Shown here: positions 53,444 to 62,291 of the stretch, piece by piece | Numbering within the stretch: position 1 is the first letter of the stretch | How the letters are laid out: each line of letters starts with the position of its first letter | NCBI GenBank assembly: GCA_022447665.1 | Contig: JAKVAQ010000030.1 | Location: forward strand, 1-62,291 | Source: Crocinitomicaceae bacterium | GTDB lineage: Bacteria; Bacteroidota; Bacteroidia; Flavobacteriales_D; Crocinitomicaceae | Reading direction: 5' to 3' | Length of the DNA: 62,291 bases | Position numbers and translations under genes: made by a program | The notes under the pieces: model-generated | Told to the model about the DNA's origin: nothing | What the model saw: the letters and a program-made list of their open reading frames with translations, nothing else | Database searches by the model: none

Positions 53444-53530
53444 GAGGTTTGGCTGGGGAGCCAACTTCGGGTTTTATGGTTTTTGCAAGAAAAGGAGATT
53501 GTTTTTAAGAACGGTTTCCTTTTCTTTTTT
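53444..53530 (+). ncRNA. small-RNA candidate 2 (about 85 nt)
   Basis: Starts 5 bases after a -7 box with a 5' stem-loop: TTGGCT (53449-53454), loop GGGG, AGCCAA (53459-53464), extended by four outer pairs (53444-53447 with 53465-53468, one bulge). A U-rich linker follows (TTTTATGGTTTTTGCAA), then a terminator hairpin GAAAAGGA (53489-53496) / TCCTTTTC (53517-53524) with T6. Two hairpins separated by a single-stranded linker and closed by a T-tract is a classic sRNA design. No matching family recognised; it is not SRP RNA, 6S RNA or a preQ1 riboswitch by motif. Confidence 0.5.
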
Positions 53531-53535
53531 AACAA

Positions 53536-53562
53536 AAAAGGGCTCCAAATTGGAGCCCTTTT
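53536..53562. terminator. bidirectional intrinsic terminator
   Basis: Perfect 13-bp stem AAAAGGGCTCCAA / TTGGAGCCCTTTT around one base, with T-rich flanks on both sides. It lies 21 bases past the stop of the BNR-repeat gene and can end it on the minus strand. Confidence 0.88.
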
Positions 53563-53582
53563 GTTTTGTCCGAATTCTGTAT

Positions 53583-56087
53583 TTATTCCACGTTCAATTT
53601 CTGAGTAGAAATAAGTAATTCTCCGTCATATATATTGACTAGATAATTACCTGGAATAATCCCATCTACATTCAATTCAATTTCATTAGCGTTATTCACC
53701 GTAAAAGGTACCTCTACCATTCTACCGGTAACATCGTTCACTTGAATAGTACAATTTGTAAAGTCTTCCTTGCTTGACTGAATCTTAACGAAATCAACAG
53801 CAGGGTTAGGATACATAGTAATATTGTCCGAAACATTGTCTTCTATTCCAGCAGTCGAAGGGTTTAATGCATCTAATGAAGCCTCAAAAATTCCGCGTCC
53901 ATGTGTACCTGCATAAATCTTATTCGTGAAGTACTGAATTTCAATATCGTTAACTCCAGTAGTTGGTAAACATCCAAACTTTCTCCAGTCTGTCGTAGTA
54001 TTATCTAGGTAATAAACCGCTCCGATAGTACCTACAAAAATGGCTCCGTCAACATCATGATACAACTCAAGAGATGTATATGGAAGATTTGGTAAGTTCT
54101 CTGTTATATTAGTCCAATTTTCGCCTCCATCGGTTGATTTAAAAACTTTGTTTCCATCACTATAACCGGCGTAACAGATATAAACTGTATTCTCATCCAA
54201 AGGATCTACTTCAAGATCTGTTACTTCTTGCCCTGAAGGTAAGCTATATTCAGACCAAGCATCAACTCCTGGAGATTTAACATAAATATCATCGTTTTGA
54301 ATAGCGTATATTTTATCTCCATTAGAAGGCGCGATTGCCAATTGTTCAAGATCAGGCCCACCTGTTACATCATCTCCTACTTGCGTCCAAGAATCCCCGT
54401 TATCAAATGATTCATAAACTACAGCATAACCAATAACTAAACGATCACTATTACTAGGGTCTAATTTAAAAGGTGCCTCCCACTCTCCATTACCGTCCTC
54501 ACCTGGAGGAGCTATGTTGGAGTTAGAACCTGATTCCCATCTACGAATTGATCCATACTGATAACTCCAATATCTCACATTAGCATCTGTAGGATCAATA
54601 TCTTGCCCCATACCATCACCGGTTTGGGCATAAGCGCCCCAACTTCCATCATCTTCTCTGAAAATGTTTCCATTGTCTTGAGATCCTCCTCCAAGCACTA
54701 ATTCTTCAGTTTGAGAAACAGCGATATCATAATATTGAGTGATATACATGTCAGCAGATAAATTCGCAAATTCATCGGCATCATTATCGTATCTAAATAT
54801 TCCTCCATCATTACAGAAATATACATAATCGTCCTGCAAAGGATTTACAAATACATTACGTTGATCAACATGAATAAACGGTAAACCTCCATCTGCATAC
54901 CAATGCGTCAGAACAGTAAATGAAGCGCCAAAATCATTTGACCTGTAGACTTCAAAATTCCCAATGTTTAAAACCGTCTGAGAACCTGGTTCAAATTCAA
55001 TCACCATGTTAGATTCAGGTAATGATTCTGTTGTGAAAGTTAAGCCATCATCTGTTGATTTGTACAGTGTAGAACCACAAGTCGCAACGATTCTTGAAGA
55101 TCCAGGCATTGTAGAGACAGCAATGCGCACATCATTTGACCCCATATCTGTTACCAAAGAGAAATTATCGCCTCCATCTGTACTTCTGTAGAATTGCCCA
55201 TTATTACCACCAGCAAAAACAATATTTGGGTCGTTTTGGCTATACTTCACAGAACGCATATTCCCGTTCTTTACAAGATCATGGGTCGCAAAAAAGTCAT
55301 CCGTTTTGTAAATTCCTGCAGAAGTCGCTACACAAATACTGTTAGGATCCGTAGGGTCCTGATCCATGTAATAGATTTTTCTGTTGATTGTAAGTTCCCA
55401 CGATAAACTTGAAGGGGTGAAGGTCGTTCCTCCATCAGTTGAAACATATACGCCAATTCCTCTCGGACCGTACCAAACAATATCACTTAAACCTATAGCA
55501 ATATGATCAGGATCCGTCGGATCAATAATAATTCCAGCTACTGCAGAAAGCGGGAGATTATCATTTACCAAAGTTTGTGTAACTCCCCCATCTGTTGTTT
55601 TCCATAAACCACCGAAAGCGGCACCGATGTAATAGGTGTTCGGGTCTGTTGGATGAAATGCCATGGAGCTTGTTCTTCCTTGATCAATTTGCCACCCCAT
55701 GTTTGTCGCGTAGTTCACATTGTTCCATGATGCATCAAATTCATAATCCGAGCAATCAGCGCCGCGACTATTACCAGAAGTCAATTGATTTGCATTCTGA
55801 GTAATATCTCCTAAAGTCCCATCATCGTTTAAATGATTTTTCCAAAAGGCCTTCCAACGTTGATATTTTACGAATTTACCATCGCGATGTTCACCTTGTG
55901 TTAATTCAAAATTTGAAATCCCAGGATATTTAGCTGCGAAAAACGCATCTGCTTGTGCAGTGATCTCTTCGTAAGTCTGGTTTGAGTTAAATAATTCCTC
56001 TAAGTATTCTTCTGTAGTTTGATTTACTTGACCCATTAATTGGAATCCAGTAAACAGAAGAACTGATAAAAAGAGTTTTTTCTTCAT
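53583..56087 (-). CDS. BNR/VPS10-type repeat protein, T9SS type A cargo
   Basis: 834 residues. Signal peptide MKKKLFLSVLLFTGFQLMGQ, a variable N-terminal region, then a long series of BNR/sialidase-like Asp-box repeats (GGLWKTTDGGVTQ, YVSTDGGTTF, YRSTDGGDNF, YKSTDDGLTF, YRSNDFGASF, FKSTDGGENW) forming one or two beta-propellers of the sortilin/xyloglucanase type. A type A sorting domain closes it (about 765-834; TMYPNPAVDFVKI). Enzymatic residues are not obvious, so adhesion or glycan binding is more likely than sialidase activity. Single gene with its own terminator. Confidence 0.88.
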   Translation of the reverse strand: MKKKLFLSVLLFTGFQLMGQVNQTTEEYLEELFNSNQTYEEITAQADAFFAAKYPGISNFELTQGEHRDGKFVKYQRWKAFWKNHLNDDGTLGDITQNANQLTSGNSRGADCSDYEFDASWNNVNYATNMGWQIDQGRTSSMAFHPTDPNTYYIGAAFGGLWKTTDGGVTQTLVNDNLPLSAVAGIIIDPTDPDHIAIGLSDIVWYGPRGIGVYVSTDGGTTFTPSSLSWELTINRKIYYMDQDPTDPNSICVATSAGIYKTDDFFATHDLVKNGNMRSVKYSQNDPNIVFAGGNNGQFYRSTDGGDNFSLVTDMGSNDVRIAVSTMPGSSRIVATCGSTLYKSTDDGLTFTTESLPESNMVIEFEPGSQTVLNIGNFEVYRSNDFGASFTVLTHWYADGGLPFIHVDQRNVFVNPLQDDYVYFCNDGGIFRYDNDADEFANLSADMYITQYYDIAVSQTEELVLGGGSQDNGNIFREDDGSWGAYAQTGDGMGQDIDPTDANVRYWSYQYGSIRRWESGSNSNIAPPGEDGNGEWEAPFKLDPSNSDRLVIGYAVVYESFDNGDSWTQVGDDVTGGPDLEQLAIAPSNGDKIYAIQNDDIYVKSPGVDAWSEYSLPSGQEVTDLEVDPLDENTVYICYAGYSDGNKVFKSTDGGENWTNITENLPNLPYTSLELYHDVDGAIFVGTIGAVYYLDNTTTDWRKFGCLPTTGVNDIEIQYFTNKIYAGTHGRGIFEASLDALNPSTAGIEDNVSDNITMYPNPAVDFVKIQSSKEDFTNCTIQVNDVTGRMVEVPFTVNNANEIELNVDGIIPGNYLVNIYDGELLISTQKLNVE

Positions 56088-56357
56088 GTTTAAGGTTGTT
56101 TTTTTGAGTATTTTAAAGTTAGGTCATTTCTGCGAGTATTCCATACATTTTTTCGATTCCTAATAGCAATCCTAACAAATCATTGATTAAACTGTTTTCG
56201 AACGAATTTTAAAGTATCGTAAAAAAATGGTAAAAAAGGTTAAACCACCTCTTAAACCGATTTAGAACCGTATATATTTACTTCACTTTTGGTTGTTCAA
56301 AGAATACGTAACCGATACGCCAAACTAAGATATATCATCAAGACCTTTGTATAAATT

Positions 56358-57599
56358 ATGAATAATTATGGAAAGTTCATACTATTATTTTTATTGACAT
56401 TTTTCACTGTGAATTCGAATGCACAGGACACAACGTCAAACGATCACTTAAATATCTTTTTGGATTGTAATTTTTGTGATCGGCAATATTTACGACAAAA
56501 TCTGGGGGAAGTGAATTTTGTGCGTGATAGAATGGTCGCAGACGTCCACCTTTTATTTACACGTCAAAATACAGGAAGCAATGGGAAGTCAACACATATA
56601 CAATTTATTGGTTTAAACGAATTTGAGCACATTGCTGATACCGTTTCATATACTACGGATTTTAATATGAGCTCTGATGAAATTCGCCAACGTCAACTTA
56701 AGTATATACAGTTAGGTCTGGTTCCTTATTGGTTAAAAAATGGGCAAGCAGAGAGTATTACACTTGATGTACCAAGGGACCATAGCGTTATTGAGGAAAC
56801 GGAAGATGAATGGAGAAATTGGGTATTCAATATGGGCGTAAATGGTTGGTTTAACGGTCAAGAATTAAGAAGGTCAGCAAGTGTAAATGGAAACCTTTCG
56901 GCGCGTCAAGTAAAGGAAAATAATAAGTTTGGAATATGGATGGGAATGAACAATAGTTTAAGCACCTTCATATTCGAAGACACCGTTTATAAAAACCGAC
57001 AACAAAGTTTTTGGTCAAATATTGAGAATGTCTTTACAATAAACAATCATTGGTCTTACGGACTTTTTGGTTCTTTCGGAAATTCAATATTTAGTAATTA
57101 TGATTTTTATGGAGAGGTCTCGAACGGAATTGAGTATAATTTCTTTGATTACGAAGAAGCTTATTCAAAGCAGCTTATTATTAATTATCAAATAGGTGCA
57201 AGATACAACGACTATATTGACACTACAGTCTTTAATAAAACAGAAGAGCTTGTCCCATATCACCGCATGATTTTTGGAGGTACGTCTCGCCAACAGTGGG
57301 GAAATCTTGGCGGCACAATCACTTATAATAGCTTTTTACATGATTTAAATCTTTATTCCGTTCGCTTTGGTGCGAATATGAATGTTCGGCTAGTAAAGGG
57401 ATTAACTATGCGTTTTAACGGCTCTTTTTCATTGATCCGAAACCAATTGAATATTGAAAAACAAGGCGTGTCAGTTGAAGAGTTATTGTTACAGCAACAA
57501 CAACTAGGAACTGGTTACAGCTATTGGTTTAATGCCGGAATTAACTATGCTTTTGGTTCTATCTATAATACAATCGTAAATCCACGATTTGATATTTAA
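56358..57599 (+). CDS. outer-membrane-like protein, unknown function
   Basis: 413 residues. Signal peptide MNNYGKFILLFLLTFFTVNSNA, a small Cys pair (FLDCNFCDRQY) followed by a soluble part (about 25-150), then beta strands rich in Tyr/Phe/Asn through the C-terminus (ARYNDYIDTTVF, MRFNGSFSLIR, GYSYWFNAGINYAFG) ending VNPRFDI, a plausible outer-membrane strand. No family recognised. 20 bases upstream of the metal permease gene, which has its own promoter box. Confidence 0.65.
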   Translation: MNNYGKFILLFLLTFFTVNSNAQDTTSNDHLNIFLDCNFCDRQYLRQNLGEVNFVRDRMVADVHLLFTRQNTGSNGKSTHIQFIGLNEFEHIADTVSYTTDFNMSSDEIRQRQLKYIQLGLVPYWLKNGQAESITLDVPRDHSVIEETEDEWRNWVFNMGVNGWFNGQELRRSASVNGNLSARQVKENNKFGIWMGMNNSLSTFIFEDTVYKNRQQSFWSNIENVFTINNHWSYGLFGSFGNSIFSNYDFYGEVSNGIEYNFFDYEEAYSKQLIINYQIGARYNDYIDTTVFNKTEELVPYHRMIFGGTSRQQWGNLGGTITYNSFLHDLNLYSVRFGANMNVRLVKGLTMRFNGSFSLIRNQLNIEKQGVSVEELLLQQQQLGTGYSYWFNAGINYAFGSIYNTIVNPRFDI

Positions 57600-57615
57600 A
57601 CCATTCTTATCTTTG
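57589..57615 (+). promoter_or_regulatory. promoter of the metal ABC permease gene
   Basis: TTG at 57589-57591, 16 bases, TATCTTTG at 57608-57615. The start codon (GTG 57620) is only 5 bases beyond the box, so transcription would begin at or next to the start codon: a leaderless message. Confidence 0.5.
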
Positions 57616-57619
57616 TACC

Positions 57620-58492
57620 GTGAATGATTTTTGGATCATATTGACGGCGACGCTTGTAGCTATTAACGCTTCAATTTTGGGTTGTTTTCTAGTATTAAGA
57701 AAAATGGCCATGGTTGGTGATGCGATTTCTCATGCTGTATTGCCTGGTATTGTTATTGCCTATTTTCTTAGTCGTTCGCGTGTCAGCATTGCATTGTTGA
57801 TTGGAGCTACAGTTACGGGGGTGTTTGCATCATTTTTAATAGAGTTATTTGCAAAGCGCGCTCGAATTCAAAGCGATGCAGCTATTGGGATTACATACAC
57901 TCTATTATTCGCTATTGGTATTATTTTAATTCAAGGATACTCGGGAGGTAACGTAGACATTGATTTAGATTGTGTACTATACGGAGATATCGCCCTTATA
58001 AACCTTGATAAAATAATTGTTGATGGAAATCTATACTTGGGACCTAGAGCGTTTTATACGGAACTCCTAGCCACAATAATTGTTCTTGGCTTTGTCCTCA
58101 TCGGATACAAAGGGTTAAAGCTTCTCTCATTTAATGAAGATTATGCAAAATCATTGGGAGTTAAAACGAATAGATGGCATTATGCCCTTATGACTGTTGT
58201 ATCGCTTGTAACCGTTCTTTCTTTTGAAGTGGTAGGAGCAGTATTAGTGGTAGGATTTCTAGTTATTCCTCCTGCTACGGCTCTTTTAATCACGAATAAG
58301 TTAAAGCGATTAATTGCATTGTCTTGCGCGTTCGGCCTCCTTTCCGTTATTATAGGTTATTTCGGAGCGGTTCAGCTTGAAGCAAGCATAACCGGGATGA
58401 TGATAGTCGCTTCCGGTGTCATTTTCCTGGCTACATTAATAGGGAATAACCTAATAATGCGAGTGAAAACAAAAAGAATTGTAGAATCTTAA
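57620..58492 (+). CDS. metal ABC transporter permease (ZnuB/MntB family)
   Basis: 290-residue inner-membrane permease of the zinc/manganese/iron family with about eight membrane segments; family motifs MAMVGDAISHAVLPGIVIAY and EVVGAVLVVGFLVIPPATALL. Starts at GTG. The usual ATPase and metal-binding protein genes are absent from the neighbourhood, so the partners must be elsewhere. Metal specificity cannot be read from sequence. Four-base convergent overlap with the UMF1 gene. Confidence 0.87.
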   Translation: MNDFWIILTATLVAINASILGCFLVLRKMAMVGDAISHAVLPGIVIAYFLSRSRVSIALLIGATVTGVFASFLIELFAKRARIQSDAAIGITYTLLFAIGIILIQGYSGGNVDIDLDCVLYGDIALINLDKIIVDGNLYLGPRAFYTELLATIIVLGFVLIGYKGLKLLSFNEDYAKSLGVKTNRWHYALMTVVSLVTVLSFEVVGAVLVVGFLVIPPATALLITNKLKRLIALSCAFGLLSVIIGYFGAVQLEASITGMMIVASGVIFLATLIGNNLIMRVKTKRIVES

Positions 58493-59802
58493 GCCTCGCT
58501 TTCCTCAGTCTCTTTTTCCTTTGATGGAATAAAGAATAAGGCAAAGAATCCTAATACAAAAAATGCAATCAATGCTAGTACACTGGCTCTCATGCTGCCA
58601 AAAGTAGTTTCCATTACACCCACAGCAATCATTCCAATGACAATCCCGATCTTTTCTGTGATATCATAAAAGCTAAAAAACGACGCTGTATCATTGGTTT
58701 CAGGTAAATATTTTGAATAGGTAGATCGTGAAAGTGATTGCGTCCCTCCCATTACAAATCCTACGACTGCAGCGAGAATGTAAAAGTTTAATTCATCATA
58801 AACGAAAAGATAAGCGTAGACGCAGCAAATACTCCAGATGAAGAGCGCAATTCCTAAGGTCTTTATATTCCCAATTTTCTTCGCTGCCGAACTAAAAGCA
58901 TATGCGCCTGGTATAGCAATAAACTGAATGATTAAAACAGCAATAATCAACCCGGCATCATTGGCATTCGGACCATTAAAAACTTCTTTTTTCGCGAATA
59001 AAACTGCAATTAGCATAACGGTTTGAACCCCCATACTGAATAAAAAAAAGGAGATCAAATAACGTTTTAATTTTACGGTAGTACGAATGTATTTCCCAAC
59101 TTTTCTAAGCTCCCTAAATCCATCTCCTAATATTCTTTTGGTAATCTTATTCTTTGATTGGGAGTTAGGCAAAACTGTATAAGTTATTTGGCTAAAACCT
59201 ATCCACCAAAGCCCTGTAAGAATAAACGCCAAAGGTGTTAAATGTTTTCCGATACCCATGATCATTGATAGACAGATGATCAACAAAATTGAAGCCCCAG
59301 CATACCCCAAAGAAAACCCTTTTGCGCTTAATTTATCTTGTTGATGGGGATGAGCAACCTCAGGTAAATAAGCATTGTAAAACACTAAACTATTCCAAAA
59401 GCCCAAACTAGCTAAAAATAAAGCGAGCATACTCAGTTCTAGATGATCAGTATTAAAGAAAAAAAGCATTGCTGTAGAACCAGCCCCTAAATAACAAAAG
59501 AACTGCAAAAATCGCTTTTTACTTCCACTGTAATCCGCTACACCAGAAAGCAATGGCGAAAGAATACACACCATTAAAAAAGAGGCGGCGACAACGTACT
59601 CATAGACTACTGTATTTGGTAGTTCATAGCCGAAAAAAGTAACTATATCGGATATAACTTCCTTATTGGAATCCTTTAAAGTTGTTTTATCAGCGTAAAA
59701 AACTGGAAAAATTGCTGTTGAAATCACGAGAGGGTAAACCGAATTGGCCCAATCGTAGAAGGCCCAGCGGTTCATTGTTTTCTTGTCTCCTTTTTGTATC
59801 AT
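58489..59802 (-). CDS. MFS transporter, UMF1/ATG22-like
   Basis: 437 residues, about twelve membrane segments. The opening NRWAFYDWANSVYPLVISTAIFPVFYADKT is characteristic of the UMF1 (Vacuole effluxer Atg22-like, PF11700) family; later GGTQSLSRSTYSKYLP also fits. Eukaryotic Atg22 exports amino acids from the vacuole; bacterial substrates are unknown. Preceded by the ompA terminator and so transcribed separately, though no clear promoter is seen. Confidence 0.85.
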   Translation of the reverse strand: MIQKGDKKTMNRWAFYDWANSVYPLVISTAIFPVFYADKTTLKDSNKEVISDIVTFFGYELPNTVVYEYVVAASFLMVCILSPLLSGVADYSGSKKRFLQFFCYLGAGSTAMLFFFNTDHLELSMLALFLASLGFWNSLVFYNAYLPEVAHPHQQDKLSAKGFSLGYAGASILLIICLSMIMGIGKHLTPLAFILTGLWWIGFSQITYTVLPNSQSKNKITKRILGDGFRELRKVGKYIRTTVKLKRYLISFFLFSMGVQTVMLIAVLFAKKEVFNGPNANDAGLIIAVLIIQFIAIPGAYAFSSAAKKIGNIKTLGIALFIWSICCVYAYLFVYDELNFYILAAVVGFVMGGTQSLSRSTYSKYLPETNDTASFFSFYDITEKIGIVIGMIAVGVMETTFGSMRASVLALIAFFVLGFFALFFIPSKEKETEESEA

Positions 59803-59817
59803 GGATAAAATAAAAAA

Positions 59818-59840
59818 GCCCGAACGCTCAGCGTTCGGGC
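59818..59840 (-). terminator. intrinsic terminator of the OmpA-family gene
   Basis: Perfect 10-bp stem GCCCGAACGC / GCGTTCGGGC with a 3-base loop, followed on the minus strand by TTTTTTATTTT. It lies 23 bases after the OmpA-family stop, on the side of the UMF1 gene. Confidence 0.88.
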
Positions 59841-59863
59841 TTCAAAATACTAATTTCTTTTCG

Positions 59864-60997
59864 TTATTTAATCAAGGTAAACGAAACTCTACGGTTCTTA
59901 GCGTTTCCGATATCCGTACCAGATGCATCAGCAGGCATATCATTCTTCTTATTCTCAACCATAATTCTGTTTCCATCAATTCCTTGAGAAACTAAATAAT
60001 CTTTTGCTTCTTCAGCTCTTAACAATCCAATTCCTGGATCTTTTTCAGCTTCTTCAGAATCACAGTGACCAGTTAACATGATTTTATTTGAACCATCTTT
60101 TACTGCATTCACAACGATATCTAAATGTTGGTAATCAGATTCTGTTAAAATGTGCTTATCAACCCCAAAGTAAACATTTGTGAACTGTAAAATTTGTGAT
60201 GCGTTTAATCCTTCAGTATTGATTGGAGCAACCTCATAAACAATATTTACTTCCTCAAATTGAGAATCTATTTCACACTCACATTCCGACTCTTCATCAA
60301 TTTGTACTACTGATACATCATCAATAAAATAGTAAGCAGAGATTACTACAGAGCCCATGAATGACTTAGGCTTCTTCATTCTTTCGTTAGTTGTTTCTCC
60401 ATTCGCAGTGAAGTTTCCGATTGTGATAAACTTCTCACCACCTTCAGCCGTGTATACACCACAAATCTCATCCCATCCGTGGTATCCATTAAATGCAGGA
60501 TTGTTTAAGTGAGCTAAGTGCGTTTCCGAAATAATACTTCTGTCTTCATCGATATTGTATTGCTTTTTAGAGAAGTTCACACCAATGTTATTGGCTGCAT
60601 ATTTAGACCCTTCTGCAAGAGACACATAGAATTTAACGCAGTATTTCATACCTTTCTTTAAAGGCATTTTAAGTTTTGAAGATATATAGTTTCTAGGCTC
60701 TTTATCACCATAACTAAATGCTCTAAAACCAGCATAGTTCTTTCCACCATGTGGCTCTTCAACTCCTAAATCATTTGAAGGAGTACCGAAACCAGTTTTC
60801 CCGTATTTCTCAGCAAATAAATCTGCAGGCGCACCAGTAGGAGAAATCCAACCAACAGCAACGTCAATGCATCCTGCTTTTTTAACTTTTCCAACTGTTT
60901 GCTCAAAACCTGGATTTTCTACCAAGTTATTCATGTCTTGGGCGTGTAGTAAAAAGCCTAAACCTAGACCTAATACAGATAATGCTACCTTTTTCAT
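59864..60997 (-). CDS. OmpA-family protein with N-terminal carbohydrate-binding-like domain
   Basis: 377 residues: signal peptide MKKVALSVLGLGLGFLLHAQ, a jellyroll-like domain starting NLVENPGFEQTVG (about 25-240), a Cys/Glu-rich linker (ESECECEID), and a C-terminal OmpA peptidoglycan-binding domain (about 270-377; TGHCDSEE, RAEEAKDYLVSQG, NRRVSFTL). Attaches to the outer membrane or murein. 11 bases downstream of hemE, so probably on the same transcript as hemE and ung, then terminated. Confidence 0.87.
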   Translation of the reverse strand: MKKVALSVLGLGLGFLLHAQDMNNLVENPGFEQTVGKVKKAGCIDVAVGWISPTGAPADLFAEKYGKTGFGTPSNDLGVEEPHGGKNYAGFRAFSYGDKEPRNYISSKLKMPLKKGMKYCVKFYVSLAEGSKYAANNIGVNFSKKQYNIDEDRSIISETHLAHLNNPAFNGYHGWDEICGVYTAEGGEKFITIGNFTANGETTNERMKKPKSFMGSVVISAYYFIDDVSVVQIDEESECECEIDSQFEEVNIVYEVAPINTEGLNASQILQFTNVYFGVDKHILTESDYQHLDIVVNAVKDGSNKIMLTGHCDSEEAEKDPGIGLLRAEEAKDYLVSQGIDGNRIMVENKKNDMPADASGTDIGNAKNRRVSFTLIK

Positions 60998-61008
60998 TTT
61001 CTCTTTTT

Positions 61009-62046
61009 TTAATTTTTTTCGAACCCTTTCACGGTCTCAATAAAGCACTTCACTTTTTCAGGGTTGATATCGGGGTAAACACCGTGCCCTAAATTAGCAA
61101 TATGCCTCTGATTAGCGAAAGAATTCAACATATTTTTTGTTTTTTCTTCTATCGTCTGGAAGCTTCCGTAAAGCGCGCAGGGATCTAAGTTTCCTTGAAT
61201 TGTTTTATTAGGTCCTATCAATTCCCTACTCTCTTTCACATCCATATTCCAATCAATGCCTATTGTTTCGCAATTAAGATTGGCAAGCTCTTTCCTTGCG
61301 TAATACGCTCCTTTTGCAAAAACAGTTACAGGAGCTTCATTAATTGCGTCACATATCTTACTTACATATTTCGTTCCAAACTCTGAATACATTGAAGGAG
61401 AGAGGATTCCAGCCCATGAGTCGAATAACTGAACTATGTTGGCTCCAGCTGCAATTTGCGCCTTTAAATAAGTAATTGTGGCATCTGTAATCTTGCTTAA
61501 CAAGGCATGTGAGAATTCAGGATCAGCGTATAAAAGACGCTTTGCCTTAGAAAAGGTTTTTGAACCTTGTCCTTCAGTCATGTAGCAGAAGATAGTCCAT
61601 GGTGCCCCTGCAAAACCAATTAATGGCACTCTTCCATTCAGTTCCCTTTTAGTGATCTTGATCGCTTCAATTACATACCACAAACGTTCTTGAATATCGA
61701 TCTCCTTATCTAAAGCATTCAGCTCTTCCATTGACGATATTGTCTTGGGAAAGAACGGACCTTTCTTCTCAATCATTTCATAATCCAGACCAAGCGCCTC
61801 AGGAATCACCAAAATATCCGAAAATATTATAGCGGCATCTACGCCCAATAAATCAACAGGTTGTATAGTAACCTCAGCTGCCAACTCAGGTGTTGTAACT
61901 AGTTCAATGAATCCACTTAGCTTGGATCTTACAGCTCTATATTCTGGCAATATTCTACCAGCTTGACGCATTAACCATACAGGATAACGTTCTGTCGATT
62001 CGCCGTTAACCATTCTTAACAAAAGGTCATTTTGTAAGTTTTCCAT
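61009..62046 (-). CDS. hemE: uroporphyrinogen decarboxylase HemE
   Basis: Removes four carboxyl groups from uroporphyrinogen III to give coproporphyrinogen III in haem synthesis; cytosolic. 345 residues with [16 protein letters not shown] (22-37), [36 protein letters not shown] and [15 protein letters not shown]. One base separates it from ung, and the OmpA gene follows after 11 bases; the three form one minus-strand run. Confidence 0.96.
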   Translation of the reverse strand: MENLQNDLLLRMVNGESTERYPVWLMRQAGRILPEYRAVRSKLSGFIELVTTPELAAEVTIQPVDLLGVDAAIIFSDILVIPEALGLDYEMIEKKGPFFPKTISSMEELNALDKEIDIQERLWYVIEAIKITKRELNGRVPLIGFAGAPWTIFCYMTEGQGSKTFSKAKRLLYADPEFSHALLSKITDATITYLKAQIAAGANIVQLFDSWAGILSPSMYSEFGTKYVSKICDAINEAPVTVFAKGAYYARKELANLNCETIGIDWNMDVKESRELIGPNKTIQGNLDPCALYGSFQTIEEKTKNMLNSFANQRHIANLGHGVYPDINPEKVKCFIETVKGFEKN

Positions 62047-62047
62047 A

Positions 62048-62291
62048 TTACCAATTAATAGGTTCTAAATTATGTTCTTTTAATATTTCATTGGTTTTGA
62101 TAAAGTGATTGTTCCCAAACCAAAACCCTCTATTTGCGCTTAACGGAGAAGGATGTCCTGCAGTTAGGACGTGATGTTTATTGGCATCTATTTTCCTTCC
62201 TTTCTTTTTAGCAAATCCTCCCCACAGCAAAAATACTAGGCCTTCTCGTTTCTTCGACAATGATTCTATCACTGCATCTGTAAATTCTTCC
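62048..62291 (-). CDS. ung: uracil-DNA glycosylase (5' end outside window)
   Basis: C-terminal 80 residues of family 1 [33 protein letters not shown], and the DNA-intercalation loop [11 protein letters not shown] with [11 protein letters not shown]. The frame is open to the right edge, so the start lies outside the window. Repairs uracil in DNA. Immediately upstream of hemE (1 base). Confidence 0.93.
   Translation of the reverse strand, partial: EEFTDAVIESLSKKREGLVFLLWGGFAKKKGRKIDANKHHVLTAGHPSPLSANRGFWFGNNHFIKTNEILKEHNLEPINW

Larger units (their letters stand above)
53264..53582. other. gene-free stretch holding a promoter, a small-RNA candidate and a terminator
   Basis: About 319 bases without a protein gene between mpl and the BNR-repeat gene (both minus). 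The first 160 bases are AT-rich with nothing clear. The rest holds a TAAATTTG box (53432-53439), the RNA-like element at 53444-53530 and a bidirectional hairpin at 53536-53562. Confidence 0.6.

Overview
The window is about 62 kb of an AT-rich bacterial chromosome that reads as Bacteroidota, most likely order Flavobacteriales. The signs are five proteins ending in type IX secretion (T9SS) type A sorting domains, many MKK-type lipoproteins, Bacteroidota-restricted families (DUF5723, DUF3857 pairs, YwqK/MORN_2 lipoproteins), almost no Shine-Dalgarno sequences, and promoter boxes of the Bacteroidota form TAnnTTTG (often with TTG about 19 bases upstream). I cannot name the genus. Gene density is high, only one gene-free stretch exceeds 300 bases, and I see no tRNA, rRNA, IS element, prophage or CRISPR array. 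It looks like ordinary core chromosome with several lineage-specific inserts.

Layout. 1-3.6 kb, minus: adk-obgE-MORN lipoprotein-bioB (bioB runs off the left edge). 3.8-7.0 kb: clpB (plus), then two tandem paralogous mini-lipoproteins (minus), each with its own promoter; clean hairpin terminators lie beside each. 7.2-13.7 kb, minus: a 2-hydroxyacid dehydrogenase, mgtE, and a probable sulfur unit (coiled-coil lipoprotein, SulP transporter, persulfide dioxygenase-rhodanese fusion). 13.9-19.3 kb, plus: M61 peptidase, LtaS-like phosphoglycerol transferase coupled to a diacylglycerol kinase, and two small paralogous membrane proteins. 19.3-22.5 kb, minus: membrane-bound MutS-like ATPase, short-chain dehydrogenase, glycosyltransferase. 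22.6-23.4 kb: DUF547 protein followed by a probable small RNA.

23.4-27.8 kb, minus: a tightly packed run of SpoIIAA-like protein, unknown helical protein, DUF493/YbeD protein, single-pass membrane protein, outer-membrane protein (apparently starting at ATA), lipoprotein, PhnP-like hydrolase and GH25 lysozyme. 27.8-34.8 kb: NUDIX hydrolase, DUF5723 protein, fabI, a GIDE-domain membrane protein, DUF2452 protein, lipoprotein, gcvT and rpe. 34.8-37.5 kb, plus: three T9SS-tailed proteins; two of them carry an N-terminal four-cysteine domain ahead of an internal signal-like segment and share a two-box promoter. 37.6-44.2 kb: CapD/FlaA1-type sugar dehydratase, thioesterase, secreted protein, MORN protein, short-chain dehydrogenase and a PaaE-type reductase. 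44.3-51.9 kb, plus: a DUF3857/transglutaminase pair (the second apparently lacking the catalytic cysteine) and a large secreted subtilase. 51.9-62.3 kb: mpl, a second small-RNA candidate, a giant BNR-repeat T9SS protein, an outer-membrane protein, a lone metal ABC permease, a UMF1 transporter, and ompA-hemE-ung (ung runs off the right edge).

Common theme: most non-housekeeping genes serve the cell envelope (T9SS cargo, lipoproteins, OMPs, glycerophospholipid turnover, peptidoglycan recycling, surface sugars). The items most worth follow-up are the four-cysteine T9SS paralogues with their common promoter, the two small-RNA candidates, and the translationally coupled SpoIIAA-like/DUF493 operon with its non-canonical start.
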